A stretch of DNA of 64,000 bases from Plantibacter flavus (lineage in GTDB: Bacteria > Actinomycetota > Actinomycetes > Actinomycetales > Microbacteriaceae): NCBI RefSeq assembly GCF_002024505.1, contig NZ_CP019402.1, positions 248,001 to 312,000 of the forward strand, written 5' to 3'. Within the stretch, counting starts at the first letter, position 1, and each line of letters opens with the position of its first letter. Below, in pieces: positions 1 to 9,352 of this stretch. The notes beneath the pieces are model-generated. The model searched no databases. It saw only the letters and a list, made by a program, of their open reading frames with translations, and was not told the DNA's origin. Both the position numbers and the translations under genes were made by a program.

Positions 1-710
1 CAGGACCTCGGCTTGCACGGTCACATCGAGCGCGGTGGTGGGCTCGTCGGCGATGATGATGTCCGGGTCCGTCGAGACGGCGCCGGCGATGAGCACACGC
101 TGCGCCATACCGCCCGAGACCTCGTGCGGGAATGCGGCGAAGGTGCGCTTGGGGTTCGGGATGCCGACCCGCTCGAGCAGGGCGAGTGCCTTGTCCGTCG
201 CCTCCTTCTTGCTGAGGCCGAGGGTGACGCGCAGGGGTTCGACGAGCTGGCTGCCGATCGTGAACGCCGGTCGAGGTTCGACATCGGCTCCTGCGGGATG
301 TAGCCGATGCGCTTGCCGCGGATGGCCGTGTACTCGCGCTCCCCGAGGGTGTCGAGCCGGGTGCCCTCGTAGCGGATCGTCCCGTCGGTGACCCGACCGC
401 CGCGCGGCAGGAGCCGAGGACACCCCACGCGTCTGGGTCTTGCCCGAGCCGGACTCGCCGATGAGGCGTGACCTCGCCCTTGCGGATGTCGAGGTCGACG
501 CCGTGGACGACCTCGGTCACGCGCCCGCCCTCCTGGTCGTAGCGACGCGGAGGTCGCGACGCTGAGGACGAGCTCCTCGGCGCGGACGGCGGCGCGGCGT
601 CGTCGTCGTGGCGGATGGGCGGGACACCGACGATCTCGTCCTCACTGATCCCGGAGGTGCTGATCGACTGCGTGACGATCGTGTTCGAGCCCGTCTTCGA
701 ACGTCGTCAC
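1..710 (-). pseudogene. Oligopeptide/dipeptide ABC transporter ATP-binding protein, partial and frameshifted
   Basis: Nucleotide-binding subunit of a peptide (Dpp/Opp) importer, cut by the window start. The reading frame must be stitched from several frames. Recognisable pieces in order are a Walker A region (GESGSGKT), the family motif YIPQEPMSNLD, a signature region (HEVSGGMAQRV) and a Walker B region (DIIIADEPTTALD). The likely start is GTG at 710, overlapping the stop of the upstream permease (TGA at 707-709), which is the usual operon arrangement. At least three single-base losses are needed to explain the frame changes, at about 690, 465 and 270. No motif is missing once frames are joined, so the gene may be intact in the organism and damaged only in this sequence. 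Confidence 0.8.
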
Positions 711-1589
711 GATCTTGCGACGGCGCGACGGACGGACACGGTGCGCTCGAGCTCGTCGCGCATCGCGTTGGCGAGCAGGGTGAGCGCGATGCAGGTGAGC
801 GCGATCGCGAGCGACGGCCAGACCATGAGGATCGGTGCCTTGTAGATGTTCGTGAAGCCGTCGTTGAGCATCGAGCCCAGGTCGGCACCGACAGGTCGCC
901 GAGACCGAGGAACTCGAGGCCGGACTGGATCGCGATGGCGATGCCCGCGATGATCGCCGACTGGATGATGATCGGTGCGCGGACGACGGAGAGGATGTGC
1001 CTGCCGATGATGCGCGGGTCGCTGAGTCCCGAGACCCGGCGGCGTCGACGTAGAGCTCCGAGCGGACGGCCGTGACCGCCGCGTAGACGAGCGGAAGTAG
1101 GAGGGCGAGAGCAGGATGCCGAAGATCGCCATCGAGATCCAGACGACGGGCCGAGGACGGCGCGGCGGCCAGCAGGACGACGATGCCGGGCAGCGCCATG
1201 ATGAGGCCGTGAACCACGAGGACACGGAGTCGAACCACCCCTGGTAGTACCCGGCGATCAGTCCGGCGACAACCCCGATGACGATCGCGACGACGAGGGC
1301 GAGAGTGCTGCGGCGACGCTGATCTGGGTGGCGGCGAGCAGGCGGGAGAACACGTCGCGCCCGGCGCTGTCCGCTCCGAGGAGGTGTCGGCACTCGGTGG
1401 CGCAAGGACCTGCTGCAGGGACGCGAGGTTCGGTCCTGCGGGGCGATGAGCGGTCCGAAGATCGCGACGACCCCGATGAGCACGAGGAACACGAGGGACG
1501 CGCGCCGATCGGGCGCTTGAGGAGCCGGCGCAGGAGGTTGACGCGGACCTGCGGGGTCGGACGGTGAGCGGGGTTTCGATGGCGGTCAT
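707..1589 (-). pseudogene. Peptide ABC transporter permease (DppC-type), multiply frameshifted
   Basis: Inner-membrane permease of the peptide importer. The start ATG (1587-1589) overlaps the stop of the preceding permease in a TCATGA junction. The expected DppC sequence can be followed through all three frames: LVLIGVVAIFGPLIAPQD, then GRDVFSRLLAATQISVAA, then VVAIVIGVVAGLIAGYYQG, then VVWISMAIFGILLSPSYF, and finally SMLNDGFTNIYKAPILMVW near the C-terminus. About ten frame changes occur in 880 bases, each explained by loss of one base, often in a run of C or G. That density is far above what gene decay without stop or missense damage would give, so sequence error is the simplest reading. Confidence 0.8.
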
Positions 1590-2526
1590 GACAGTCGCAC
1601 CTTCGGGTTGAGCGCAGCCTGCGCGAGGTCGATGAGCAGGTTGACGACGACGACGATGATGGCCGTCGCAATGACGACCCCCATGACGATGGGGATGTCG
1701 CCCTGGGTCGTGGCCTGCACGGCGAGTTGACCGATGCCCGGGAGGGCGAAGATCTGCTCGATGATGACGGCGCCGCCGAGGAGGCCGATGAACTGCACGG
1801 CGAGGACGGCGAGGGCGGGGCCGCCGGCGTTCCGCAGCACGTGCTTGTAGATGACGCGGCCCGTACCGAGCCCGCGGCTGCGGAGCGTCCGGACGTAGTC
1901 CTTCGACATCGCGTCGACGACGGAACCGCGCACCTGCTGCGAGACCGTCGCGATGGCGCCGATCGCGAGGGCGATGATCGGCAATGTCACCGAGGCGACC
2001 CAGCCGGAGAAGGACGTGGTGATCGGGATGTACCCGGTGGCTTTGAACAGGCGGAGGTTGATCGCGAAGGTGATGACGAGCACGAGCGCGATGAGGAAGC
2101 TGGGGATCGCGAAGCCGATGACGGAGATGAACTGGACGACGTTGTCGATCCATCCACCGCGACGGGCGGCGAGGACACCGAGGATGACGGACACGATCGC
2201 GGCGATGATGGTCGCGCCGAGCACGATCGAGAGGGTGACGGCGAGGCGGCCGGTGACGCCGAGGACACGAGCTGGCCGGTGAACCACGAGCGGCCGAGGT
2301 CGCCCTGGAAGGCGGAGGCGATCCAGTCGAGGTACTGCACCGGCAACGGGCGGTCGAGGCCGAGTTCGGCGGCCTTCTTCGCGACGGTCTCGGTGGTGGC
2401 GCTCTGGCCGAGGATCCGGCGGGCGATGTCGCCGCCGCCGAGGTAGAGGAGGGAGTACGCGATCACGGAGATCACGAAGATGAGGACGACGCCGGACACC
2501 AGGCGTCTGAGGATGAATCCGAGCAT
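1586..2526 (-). pseudogene. Peptide ABC transporter permease (DppB-type), one frameshift
   Basis: First permease of the peptide importer, about 313 residues when repaired. It starts MLGFILRRLVSGVVLIFV with a GGAG ribosome site seven bases upstream, and carries the family LGLDRPLPVQYLDW loop. The frame changes near 2262, after SWFTGQL, and resumes as VTGRLAVTLSIVLGA through the permease core (DYVRTLRSRGLG, the EAA-type loop, then HVLRNAGGPAL) to the stop at 1586. A single lost base restores the whole protein. It lies about 200 bases downstream of the binding-protein gene, separated by palindromic repeats. Confidence 0.85.
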
Positions 2527-2627
2527 GGGTCACTCCAGGAAGTGGGTGAGTGAGGGGTGTTGGGGCCGGCCCGCCCGAGCGCTGGACACTCTGGCGGGCC
2601 GGGGTCGATACGACACGTGCGACCGGT

Positions 2628-2726
2628 CGGTCCCGGTCCCGGAGCCTGTCGACGGCCGGCCTGCGACGGGTTCCGGTTCCGGTCCCTGAGCCTGTCGAAG
2701 GGCGGACCCGCGACAGGCTCAGGACC
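2628..2726. repeat. Cluster of CTTCGACAGGCTCAGGGACC-type palindromic repeats
   Basis: Three copies of a short repeat whose core is CCTGAGCCTGTCGAAGGG or its complement: about 2634-2652, 2681-2705 and 2711-2726, the last inverted relative to the others. They can pair into a stem. They lie between the binding-protein and permease genes of the peptide importer. The same element recurs at 7006, 12369, 15872, 17560, 49004, 50548 and 57300. Confidence 0.85.
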
Positions 2727-2732
2727 AGCGGA

Positions 2733-4251
2733 CTACTTCGGCTGGATGTCGTAGATGGACGGGTACGCGTTCGTCGGGATCATCTTGACGGTCGTGTTGG
2801 CGTCCGTCGCGAAGCTGCCCTGCACCCGGTAGAACGGGGCGAACCACGCCTGCTCGACGATGTACTGGTTCAGTTCCTTCGCGACCTTGCCCTGCGTCGC
2901 CTCATCGCCGTACTGGATCTGCTTGATGTACTCGTCGACCTTCGGGTCGTCGTACTTGAAGGGGTTGAAGACGGCGTTCGGGGCGATCATGAACTGGATG
3001 AGCTGCCAGTCCGGGTTCTGCTCCAGCGCCATGAAGGAGACCGGGAACTTCGGGGCCAGGAGGTCGGCGATGAAGTTGTTGCCCGGGTCCGTGTACTCGG
3101 CGGTGATCCCGACGTCGGCCAGCTGCTGCGAGATCAGCGTGTAGGTGGTGCGCCGAGCACCGTGGAGGACGGCATCGAGAGCGTCAGACCGTCGGCGTAA
3201 CCCGCCTCGGCGAGCAGCTCCTTGGCCTTCTCGGGGTCGTAGCCGTAGCGGTCGTCGAGCGACTTGTCGAAGGCGGGGAGTTCTCCGGGAAGACCTGACC
3301 CGTGACCGTGCCGTTGTCGTTCTGCAGCGCCTTGAGCAGAGCCGGGCGGTCGAACGCGTAGTTGATGGCCTGACGGACGCGGACGTCGGCGATCGCCGGG
3401 TTCATCGTGCCGGCGCGGTCGAGGAGCAGCATGCCCTGGAAGTCGAGCTCGTTGGCGTTGACGGTCCAGCCGGCGCCCTCGACCTCGGCGAGGTTGTCGT
3501 TGTTCGCGAGCTTGATGCCGTTGACCTCGCCCGACTTGACGGCGTTCAGGCCGGCGGTCGCGTCTTGGAGGACGTTGATGGTCAGCTTGTCGTAGTGCTG
3601 CCAGTCCTTGTTCCAGTAGTCGGGGTTCGCGGTGTAGCTGTAGCTCGTGCCGGTGACGGTCGCGGCCGTGTCGAGCACGTACGGTCCGGAGCCGACCGGG
3701 TTGGTGGCGAGGTCGGGGCTGTCGAACGACTCCGCGCTGGCGATCAGGCCGGGGTCGCGGGTGAGGTAGTTGAGCATGGCCGGGTCCGGCGCGCTCAGGG
3801 TGATGACCACGGTGGTGTCGTCGGGCGCCTCGACGGAGGCGACACCCGCGAAGTAGCCGGCGTCGGGGGAGGTGCCGGTCTTGAAGCGCTCGAGGTTCTG
3901 CTTGACGACGTCGGCGGTGAGCTTCGACTTGTCGGTGAAGGTGACGTCGTCGCGGATCTTGAGGGTCAGGACGGTGTTGTCGTCGTTGTACTCGTAGGAG
4001 GTCGCGAGCGACGGCACGATCTCGCCGTCGGCTGTGGCGACGAGCAGGGTGTCGAAGACGGCCTGGTAGAAGGGCGAGCGGTTGCCCCATTCGGAGCCGG
4101 CCGGGTCGAACGTGGTGGGGGGAGTGATCGCACCCAGGATCAGGGTGCCACCGGAGCCGCTGTCAGAGCCGGAGGTGCTACCGGAGCATCCGGTGAGCAC
4201 GAGTGCAGCAGCGGTGACCGCGACGGCTGCGGTCGTCTTCCATCGGAACAT
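2733..4251 (-). pseudogene. Peptide ABC transporter substrate-binding lipoprotein (SBP family 5), two frameshifts
   Basis: Extracellular solute-binding lipoprotein that delivers peptides to the permeases encoded downstream. It has a signal peptide with lipobox LTGC (lipidated Cys at residue 22) and family 5 features such as NPVGSGPYVLD and VRQAINYAFDRPALLKAL. The frame shifts near 3285, after GQVFPENSP, to AFDKSLDDRYGYDPEKAKEL, and again near 3150 before the C-terminal part ending YPSIYDIQPK. Repaired length is about 506 residues, close to the family norm. Its start is divergent from the TetR gene at 4433. Substrate is not evident from sequence; heme, nickel and antimicrobial-peptide importers share this fold. 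Confidence 0.85.
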
Positions 4252-4320
4252 CTTTGTCCATTCGCTGTGAGCAATCCCTCATCGGATCGCTGGTGATTGA
4301 GGACGCTAGCACGAAAGCCG

Positions 4321-4330
4321 AGTGGTCACT
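4321..4330. promoter_or_regulatory. Possible TetR operator in the divergent importer/regulator gap
   Basis: AGTGGTCACT has perfect 4-base arms around GT, within a looser GCTAG...CTAGC frame that starts near 4306. It lies in the 181-base gap between the divergent binding-protein and TetR genes, the usual place for an operator. The arms are short, so this is weak evidence. Confidence 0.25.
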
Positions 4331-4432
4331 AGCTTTTTGTTTTCGACCATGTCACAGTTGGATCACGACCAGGCCGCGGCGTTCGACGGGGAACGCGCTA
4401 TCGTGAAGCCGTCCGAAGGGGGAGGTCGTCCG

Positions 4433-5058
4433 ATGACATCGGTCAAGACCGGGAACAAGCCGCAGGGGAAGCCCCGCGGTGCATATGCGAAAACCGGTAT
4501 GAAGCGCGTCGCGATCCTCGACGCCGCGCTCGCCGTCTTCGCCAACGGGGATATCGCGCGGGTTCGCTTCGGGAGGTGGCCGCGCAGGTGGGGATGAGCG
4601 AGGCAGGACTCCTGCACCACTTCCCGAACAAGAGCGCGCTGCTCGCCGCCGTGCTGTCCCACCGCGACGACCTCTCGGCGACGCTCGTCCCGATGGACGG
4701 CGACGACCCGATCGAGACGCTCCGGGGGCTGGTCGCACTCGCCCGGTACAACGCTTCCGTGCCCGGCGTGGTCGCGCTCTACTGCACGCTCTCGGCGGAG
4801 GCGACCTCGCCCGACCACCCGGCGCACGACTACTTCGTCGAGCGCTACGAGGGCACGCGCGCGCGGCTCGAGCGCACCTTCGGGTTGCTCGTCTCCGCAG
4901 GACGCGTGCGGGCCGGCTTCCCCACCACCAGCGCGGCCTTCATGACCCTCGCGCTCATGGACGGCCTGCAGGTGCAGTGGCTGCTCGCGCCGGAGTCGGT
5001 CGACATGGCGGACGAGCTCCACGCCTTCCTGTCGGGGCTCCTCGGTACCGAGCTCTAG
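4433..5058 (+). pseudogene. TetR/AcrR family regulator, one frameshift
   Basis: DNA-binding repressor-type protein, about 208 residues when repaired. The start chosen is ATG 4433 because AAGGGGGAGG sits about seven bases upstream; an ATG at 4322 lacks a site. The helix-turn-helix is split. The first part ends AILDAALAVFANG, then a base is missing in a run of G near 4547, after which the frame continues GYRAGSLREVAAQVGMSEAGLLHHF, the TetR recognition helix, into a ligand-binding domain ending at 5058. It is divergent from the peptide importer and probably controls it. The deletion in a homopolymer suggests a sequence error. Confidence 0.8.
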
Positions 5059-5154
5059 GCGCCGAGCGGCCGGCGCGGCACCAGGAGGTCCGCCCCTGGG
5101 CAGGAGCCTTCGAGCGAGTGGGTCCTGCTGCGGCGCTGATCTCCTGCTGTCGCG

Positions 5155-6285
5155 CTACGGCGTCGTCGCCCGTGCGTCGCGCAGGTCCGCGCCGACGGAG
5201 ACGTACGAGACGCCGCGGCGGTGCCGGGTGAACGGTACGGAGACGACGGCCGTGGCGACGATGACGAAACTGAGGATCCCGATGATCCCGACGATCGTCT
5301 GCGTGAGGCCGCTCGTGGCGTCGGGTATCTGCGCGGCGGTCGTCGTGGCGATGTACGGCAGGGCCACGACGGACCCGCGGTAGAGGCGCCGCGCCGCCGA
5401 TCCGCGTCCGTCCGGCCACTGCGGAGCGAGCCAGACGAGGCGCTGCCCGAGCGACGCACCGCTCCCGATGAGCGCCGGCAGCACGATCACGAGGACGACC
5501 GTGCCCGCACCGATGCTGAGCACCTCGGGCAGCGTCGGGTCGTTGGCGGTCCCGGTCGCACCCGTGAGCAGGACGCGTGGGACGACGAACACGAGCGACA
5601 GCACCGTGATCGACAGGTTCACGGCGAACGCGTCGAGGACCATGCCGAACCAGCGTCGCCAGACGGTGATGGGTCGCGCCCGGTCGCGGGTGGCGCGCAG
5701 GGCTCGCGCGCTCGGCATCCACCCGAGGACGATCGGGGCGATGAGTGCTCCGATCGCGGCCCCGGCCGTGTTCGTGATCACGTCGTCGACGTCGGCCACC
5801 CGGTAGGCGCATTCGTACAAACCCCAGATGCCCGTGTACTGCGTCGACTCGATCAGCAGGGAGACGAGCGCCCCGAGCAGGATGGAGACACCGAGCCCAC
5901 GGTTCCAGTACCGCCGCGCGATGGCGCCGAACGGGATGAAGAGGATCACGTTCAGGACGACCTGCAGGAACGCGTGGCTCGTCAGGGTGCTCAGGACCGA
6001 GAGCCCGGCGGTCTCCCGTGCGATGTCCGCGATCGAGTGACCGGGGATCAGCTCGAGCGCCCCGTGGGCCGTGCTGCAGTTCGCGCGCTCATCGGGCAGT
6101 GGCAGCAGCGTGTAGGCGACGAGGGCCACCGCGTAGACACTGACCGCCGCAGCACCGATCACCCGGGGAAGCGACATCTGGCCGTAGCGACGGACTTGAA
6201 CGAGCAGGATCGGACCGAGGACGGCGAAGAAGATCACCGTGCCGCCGACGAGTCCGACCCACGCCTGCCATGTCCACCCGCTCAT
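5155..6285 (-). CDS. VanZ family protein with C-terminal RDD-like domain
   Basis: Polytopic membrane protein of 376 residues. The N-terminal half is VanZ-like: hydrophobic helices, a YTLLPLP motif, an amphipathic segment with HAFLQVVLNVILFIPFG, and LLIESTQYTG followed by RVADVDDVITNTAGAAIG, the hallmark acidic loop. The C-terminal half resembles an RDD domain: WRRWFGMVLDAFAVNL, then GSGASLGQRLVWLAP before two more helices. VanZ proteins are linked to low-level teicoplanin resistance and envelope functions, but biochemical roles are poorly known. It stands alone, convergent with the TetR gene. The family call is firm; function is not. Confidence 0.8.
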   Translation of the reverse strand: MSGWTWQAWVGLVGGTVIFFAVLGPILLVQVRRYGQMSLPRVIGAAAVSVYAVALVAYTLLPLPDERANCSTAHGALELIPGHSIADIARETAGLSVLSTLTSHAFLQVVLNVILFIPFGAIARRYWNRGLGVSILLGALVSLLIESTQYTGIWGLYECAYRVADVDDVITNTAGAAIGALIAPIVLGWMPSARALRATRDRARPITVWRRWFGMVLDAFAVNLSITVLSLVFVVPRVLLTGATGTANDPTLPEVLSIGAGTVVLVIVLPALIGSGASLGQRLVWLAPQWPDGRGSAARRLYRGSVVALPYIATTTAAQIPDATSGLTQTIVGIIGILSFVIVATAVVSVPFTRHRRGVSYVSVGADLRDARATTP

Positions 6286-6402
6286 TCCGACAACTGTAGG
6301 GCGCTCGCCGCGCCGGCGGCATCAGTCGGCGGACGGACCCCGGTCATCCTGCAGAGGGTGCCGAACGGCGGATCCCGCGCTCGATGCAGGCGATGATGGA
6401 GT

Positions 6403-7002
6403 GTGCCGACGCTCATCGTGACCACCCATCCCGACCCCGACTCCCTCACCCATCACCTCGCCCAGCGGCTCGCGCAGGAGCTGCGCTCGACCTCGGACCC
6501 GGCCGGCGTCGAGGTCGCGGACCTGGCTGCGGAGGGCTTCGACCCGCGGTACACGCTCGCGGACCGCCACACCTACCGCGTCGGCGGGGACTTCACCCCG
6601 GACGTGGCCGCCGAGCAGGAGCGGCTCGACCGGGCCACCGACCTCGTGCTCGTGTTCCCGGTGTACTGGTGGTCGACGCCCGCGCTCCTCAAGGGCTGGT
6701 TCGACCGCGTCTTCGTCAACGGCTGGGCGTTCGGCCTCGACGCGGACGGCGGGATCGTCCGGAAGCTCGACCGCCTGCGCGTGCACCTCGTGCCGATCGC
6801 GGGCGACGACGCCGGGGTCTACGACCGCCACGGCTACGAGCAGGCGATGCGGACGCAGCTCGAGCACGGCATCGTCGACTTCTGTGGCGCTCGCCGCGGC
6901 GTGACGACCTTCCTCCATGACTCGGAGGGCGAGGACGCCGACGCGCGAACGCGCGCGGTCGAGGCCGCGGTGGACGCGGTCGTCGAGGCGATCCGCGCCT
7001 GA
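6403..7002 (+). CDS. NAD(P)H-dependent oxidoreductase, flavodoxin-like fold
   Basis: Cytoplasmic flavoprotein of 199 residues, related to the MdaB/quinone-reductase group that transfers electrons from NAD(P)H to quinones or electrophiles. The N-terminus MPTLIVTTHPDPDSLTHHLA is the phosphate-binding loop of the fold. The motif LVFPVYWWSTPALLKGWFDR is the family signature around the FMN site and dimer interface. GTG at 6403 is the start; there is no strong ribosome site. It is followed at once by palindromic repeats, then by the convergent GntR gene. Substrate unknown. Confidence 0.85.
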   Translation: MPTLIVTTHPDPDSLTHHLAQRLAQELRSTSDPAGVEVADLAAEGFDPRYTLADRHTYRVGGDFTPDVAAEQERLDRATDLVLVFPVYWWSTPALLKGWFDRVFVNGWAFGLDADGGIVRKLDRLRVHLVPIAGDDAGVYDRHGYEQAMRTQLEHGIVDFCGARRGVTTFLHDSEGEDADARTRAVEAAVDAVVEAIRA

Positions 7003-7005
7003 CCG

Positions 7006-7093
7006 CCCTTCGACGGGCTCAGGGACCGGGACTCGGTCACTGACCCGAACCCCGGTCACTGAACCGAACTCCGGTCACTGAGCCTGTCGAAGT
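7006..7093. repeat. Palindromic repeat pair (CTTCGACGGGCTCAGGGACC type)
   Basis: One arm reads CCCTTCGACGGGCTCAGGGAC at 7006-7026 and the opposite arm CGGTCACTGAGCCTGTCGAAG at about 7072-7092. Short CCGGTCACTGA-like units lie in between. The arms are inverted, so the block could form a hairpin between the convergent oxidoreductase and GntR genes and might end transcription from both sides. Confidence 0.8.
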
Positions 7094-7094
7094 G

Positions 7095-7832
7095 CTACGC
7101 CGTGAGGGTGCGGTTGAGGCGCTCGGTCGCGGTGTCCATGTGGTGCTGCATCGCAGCCGTGGCCGCCGCGGGGTCGCCCGACATGATCGCCTCGTAGACG
7201 GCCTCGTGCTCCTCGAAGGCGCGCTGGGCGTCGACGTCCTCGTGGATGCCGCGCTCCACCCAGATGCGGAGGAGCGAGCGGATGCTCTGCAGGAGGTCGG
7301 AGAGCACGCGGTTCCCGGTGGCCGAGGCGAGCTCCAGGTGGAACTTCAGGTCGGCCTCGATGAACTTGGTGCGATTGGCGCCCGCCTCGCTCATGGCGGT
7401 GAGGTGGTTGCGCAGCCGGTTGCGTGCCATGTCGTCCATGCGCGTCGCGGCGAGGCCGGCAGCGAAGACCTCCAGCTGACCGCGCACCTCGATGAGTTCG
7501 CGGGTCCGCGGCTCGCCGAGCATGAGGCCCCAGCTGAGCGTCTCGGGGAGGAGTTCGGAGACGCTGCCGCGGAGGTAGGTGCCGCTGCCCGGGCGGACGT
7601 CGACGACGCCGAGGATCTCGAGCGCCGCCAGGGCCTCGCGGACGGCGGACCGCCCGATGCCGAGGGACGCGGCGAGCTGACGCTCCGGTGGGAGGCGGGT
7701 CCCCGGGGCGATCTCACCGCTCGTGAAGTGGTCGAGCAGGCGCTTCGCGACGGCGGAGACGGCGGATCCCACGGCGACCGGTCCGAGGCTGGACGAGATG
7801 TCGTCGGTCGGCCGATCCGGGAACGCAGGCAT
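7095..7832 (-). CDS. GntR family (FadR/FCD subfamily) regulator of the apiose/apionate locus
   Basis: Transcriptional repressor of about 245 residues. The N-terminal winged helix carries GTRLPPERQLAASLGIGRSAVREAL and GVVDVRPGSGTYL. The C-terminal all-helical FCD domain keeps likely metal and ligand residues (EADLKFHLELA, EEHEAVYEAIMSGD, MQHHMD). The start at 7832 (MPAFPDR) is preferred over 7874, which would place the regulator inside the divergent promoter. It faces the transporter operon, and a perfect TCAACC-GGTTGA palindrome lies in the gap, recurring upstream of the dehydrogenase at 14325. I infer it senses an apionate-pathway intermediate or erythrulose derivative. Confidence 0.88.
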   Translation of the reverse strand: MPAFPDRPTDDISSSLGPVAVGSAVSAVAKRLLDHFTSGEIAPGTRLPPERQLAASLGIGRSAVREALAALEILGVVDVRPGSGTYLRGSVSELLPETLSWGLMLGEPRTRELIEVRGQLEVFAAGLAATRMDDMARNRLRNHLTAMSEAGANRTKFIEADLKFHLELASATGNRVLSDLLQSIRSLLRIWVERGIHEDVDAQRAFEEHEAVYEAIMSGDPAAATAAMQHHMDTATERLNRTLTA

Positions 7833-7877
7833 GGGTTCACTGTATCGCGGCGGGTCGGCATGCCCGGAGCCCACTGC

Positions 7878-7906
7878 TTGAATTGGTCAACCGGTTGATG
7901 TATCGT
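7878..7906 (+). promoter_or_regulatory. Promoter with embedded GntR operator, apiose/apionate operon
   Basis: TTGAAT at 7878-7883 and TATCGT at 7901-7906 are separated by exactly 17 bases. The spacer contains the perfect 12-base palindrome TCAACCGGTTGA (7887-7898). A repressor bound there would block polymerase directly. The next gene begins 66 bases further on. Confidence 0.65.
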
Positions 7907-7972
7907 TCATTCCGGTCCGGCCCGGACCACGCCCTGCCCGCGGCATCGATGCCGCCCACCCGAGGAGTCATA

Positions 7973-9352
7973 GTGGACACCACCGCCCCCGCGGCCAACC
8001 CGGCTGTCGAGCGATCAGCCATCCGGAAGGTCTCGATCCGTCTCGTGCCGTTCGTGGCGCTGATGTTCTTCATCAACTACCTGGACCGCACCGCGATCGG
8101 CTTCGCCGCCCCCAACGGCATGAACGAGGACCTCGCGCTCTCCGCCGCCCAGTTCGGCTTCGCGTCCGGCGTCTTCTTCATCGGCTACATCCTGCTCGAG
8201 GTGCCCAGCAACCTCGCGCTCAACAAGTTCGGTGCCCGCCGCTGGCTCGCCCGCATCATGGTCACCTGGGGTATCGTCGCGGTCCTGTTCACCTGGGTCG
8301 CCAACTTCGAGCAGCTCGCGATCCTCCGCTTCGTGCTCGGTGTCGCCGAAGCCGGTTTCTTCCCCGGAGCGATCCTCTTCCTGAGCCTCTGGGTCCCGGC
8401 CAAGCACCGCAGCAAGATCCTCGCCCTCTTCTACCTGGCGCAGCCGCTCACCACCGTCATCGGCGCACCCCTCGCCGGGTGGCTCATCGGTCAGCACGGC
8501 GTGTTCTTCGGTCTCGAGGGCTGGCGCTTCATGTTCCTCGGCGTCGGACTCCCGGCCATCCTCATCGGTGTCATCGCCTGGTTCTACCTGAAGGACCGTC
8601 CGTCCGAGGCCAAGTGGCTCACCCCCGAGGAGCAGACCTGGCTCACCGCGGCTCTCGCACACGAGAAGGCCACCACGGAGCAGAAGCAGGGCCACGTCAG
8701 CCTCAAGCACGCGTTCACGAGCGGTCGCGTCTGGATGCTCGCGTTCATCTACTTCGGCTTCATCTACGGCCTCTACGCGCTCGGCTTCTTCCTCCCCACG
8801 ATCATCGAGGGCTTCCAGGAGACGTTCGGAACCGAGTTCAACGTCATGCAGAAGGGCCTCATCACGGCGATCCCGTACGTGCCGGCCGCCATCGCCCTGT
8901 ACTTCTGGTCTCGTGATGCGACGCGCCGTGGCCTGAAGACCTGGCACATCGTGATCCCCGCGATCGTCGGTGCCGTGAGCATCCCGCTCGCGCTCTTCGC
9001 CAACTCGCCCGCCCTCACCATCGCGGTCATCGCGGTCACCGCCATGGCGATCTTCGCCGCGCTGCCGAACTTCTGGACGCTGCCCACGCAGTTCCTCACC
9101 GGTGCGGCAGCGGCCGCTGGTATCGCGCTCATCAACACGGTCGGCAACCTCGCCGGGTTCTCGGCGCCGTACATCACCGGTGCCGTCGCGGACCTCACCA
9201 AGGTCGGCGACACCCCGCAGTACGTCGTCCCGATGTTCATCGTCGGTGGCTTCATGATGATCTCCGCCACGCTCATGGTGATCCTCTCGAAGCAGCGGAG
9301 CTCTCGCGAGCTGCGCGTCTCGCACGACGACCTCACGGGTAAGACCCGATGA
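7973..9352 (+). CDS. MFS transporter, anion:cation symporter type (probable apionate or sugar-acid uptake)
   Basis: Integral membrane transporter of 459 residues with 12 predicted helices. FFINYLDRTAIGFAAP at the first helix and EVPSNLALNKFGARRWLARIM in the loop between helices 2 and 3 are typical of the anion:cation symporter family that carries hexuronates, glucarate, phthalate and similar acids. GTG at 7973 is chosen because GAGGAG lies seven bases upstream; an in-frame GTG at 7883 would fall within the promoter. Its stop overlaps the kinase start by four bases. A transporter of this acid-specific family fits import of D-apionate, though free apiose or erythrulose cannot be excluded. Confidence 0.85.
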   Translation: MDTTAPAANPAVERSAIRKVSIRLVPFVALMFFINYLDRTAIGFAAPNGMNEDLALSAAQFGFASGVFFIGYILLEVPSNLALNKFGARRWLARIMVTWGIVAVLFTWVANFEQLAILRFVLGVAEAGFFPGAILFLSLWVPAKHRSKILALFYLAQPLTTVIGAPLAGWLIGQHGVFFGLEGWRFMFLGVGLPAILIGVIAWFYLKDRPSEAKWLTPEEQTWLTAALAHEKATTEQKQGHVSLKHAFTSGRVWMLAFIYFGFIYGLYALGFFLPTIIEGFQETFGTEFNVMQKGLITAIPYVPAAIALYFWSRDATRRGLKTWHIVIPAIVGAVSIPLALFANSPALTIAVIAVTAMAIFAALPNFWTLPTQFLTGAAAAAGIALINTVGNLAGFSAPYITGAVADLTKVGDTPQYVVPMFIVGGFMMISATLMVILSKQRSSRELRVSHDDLTGKTR

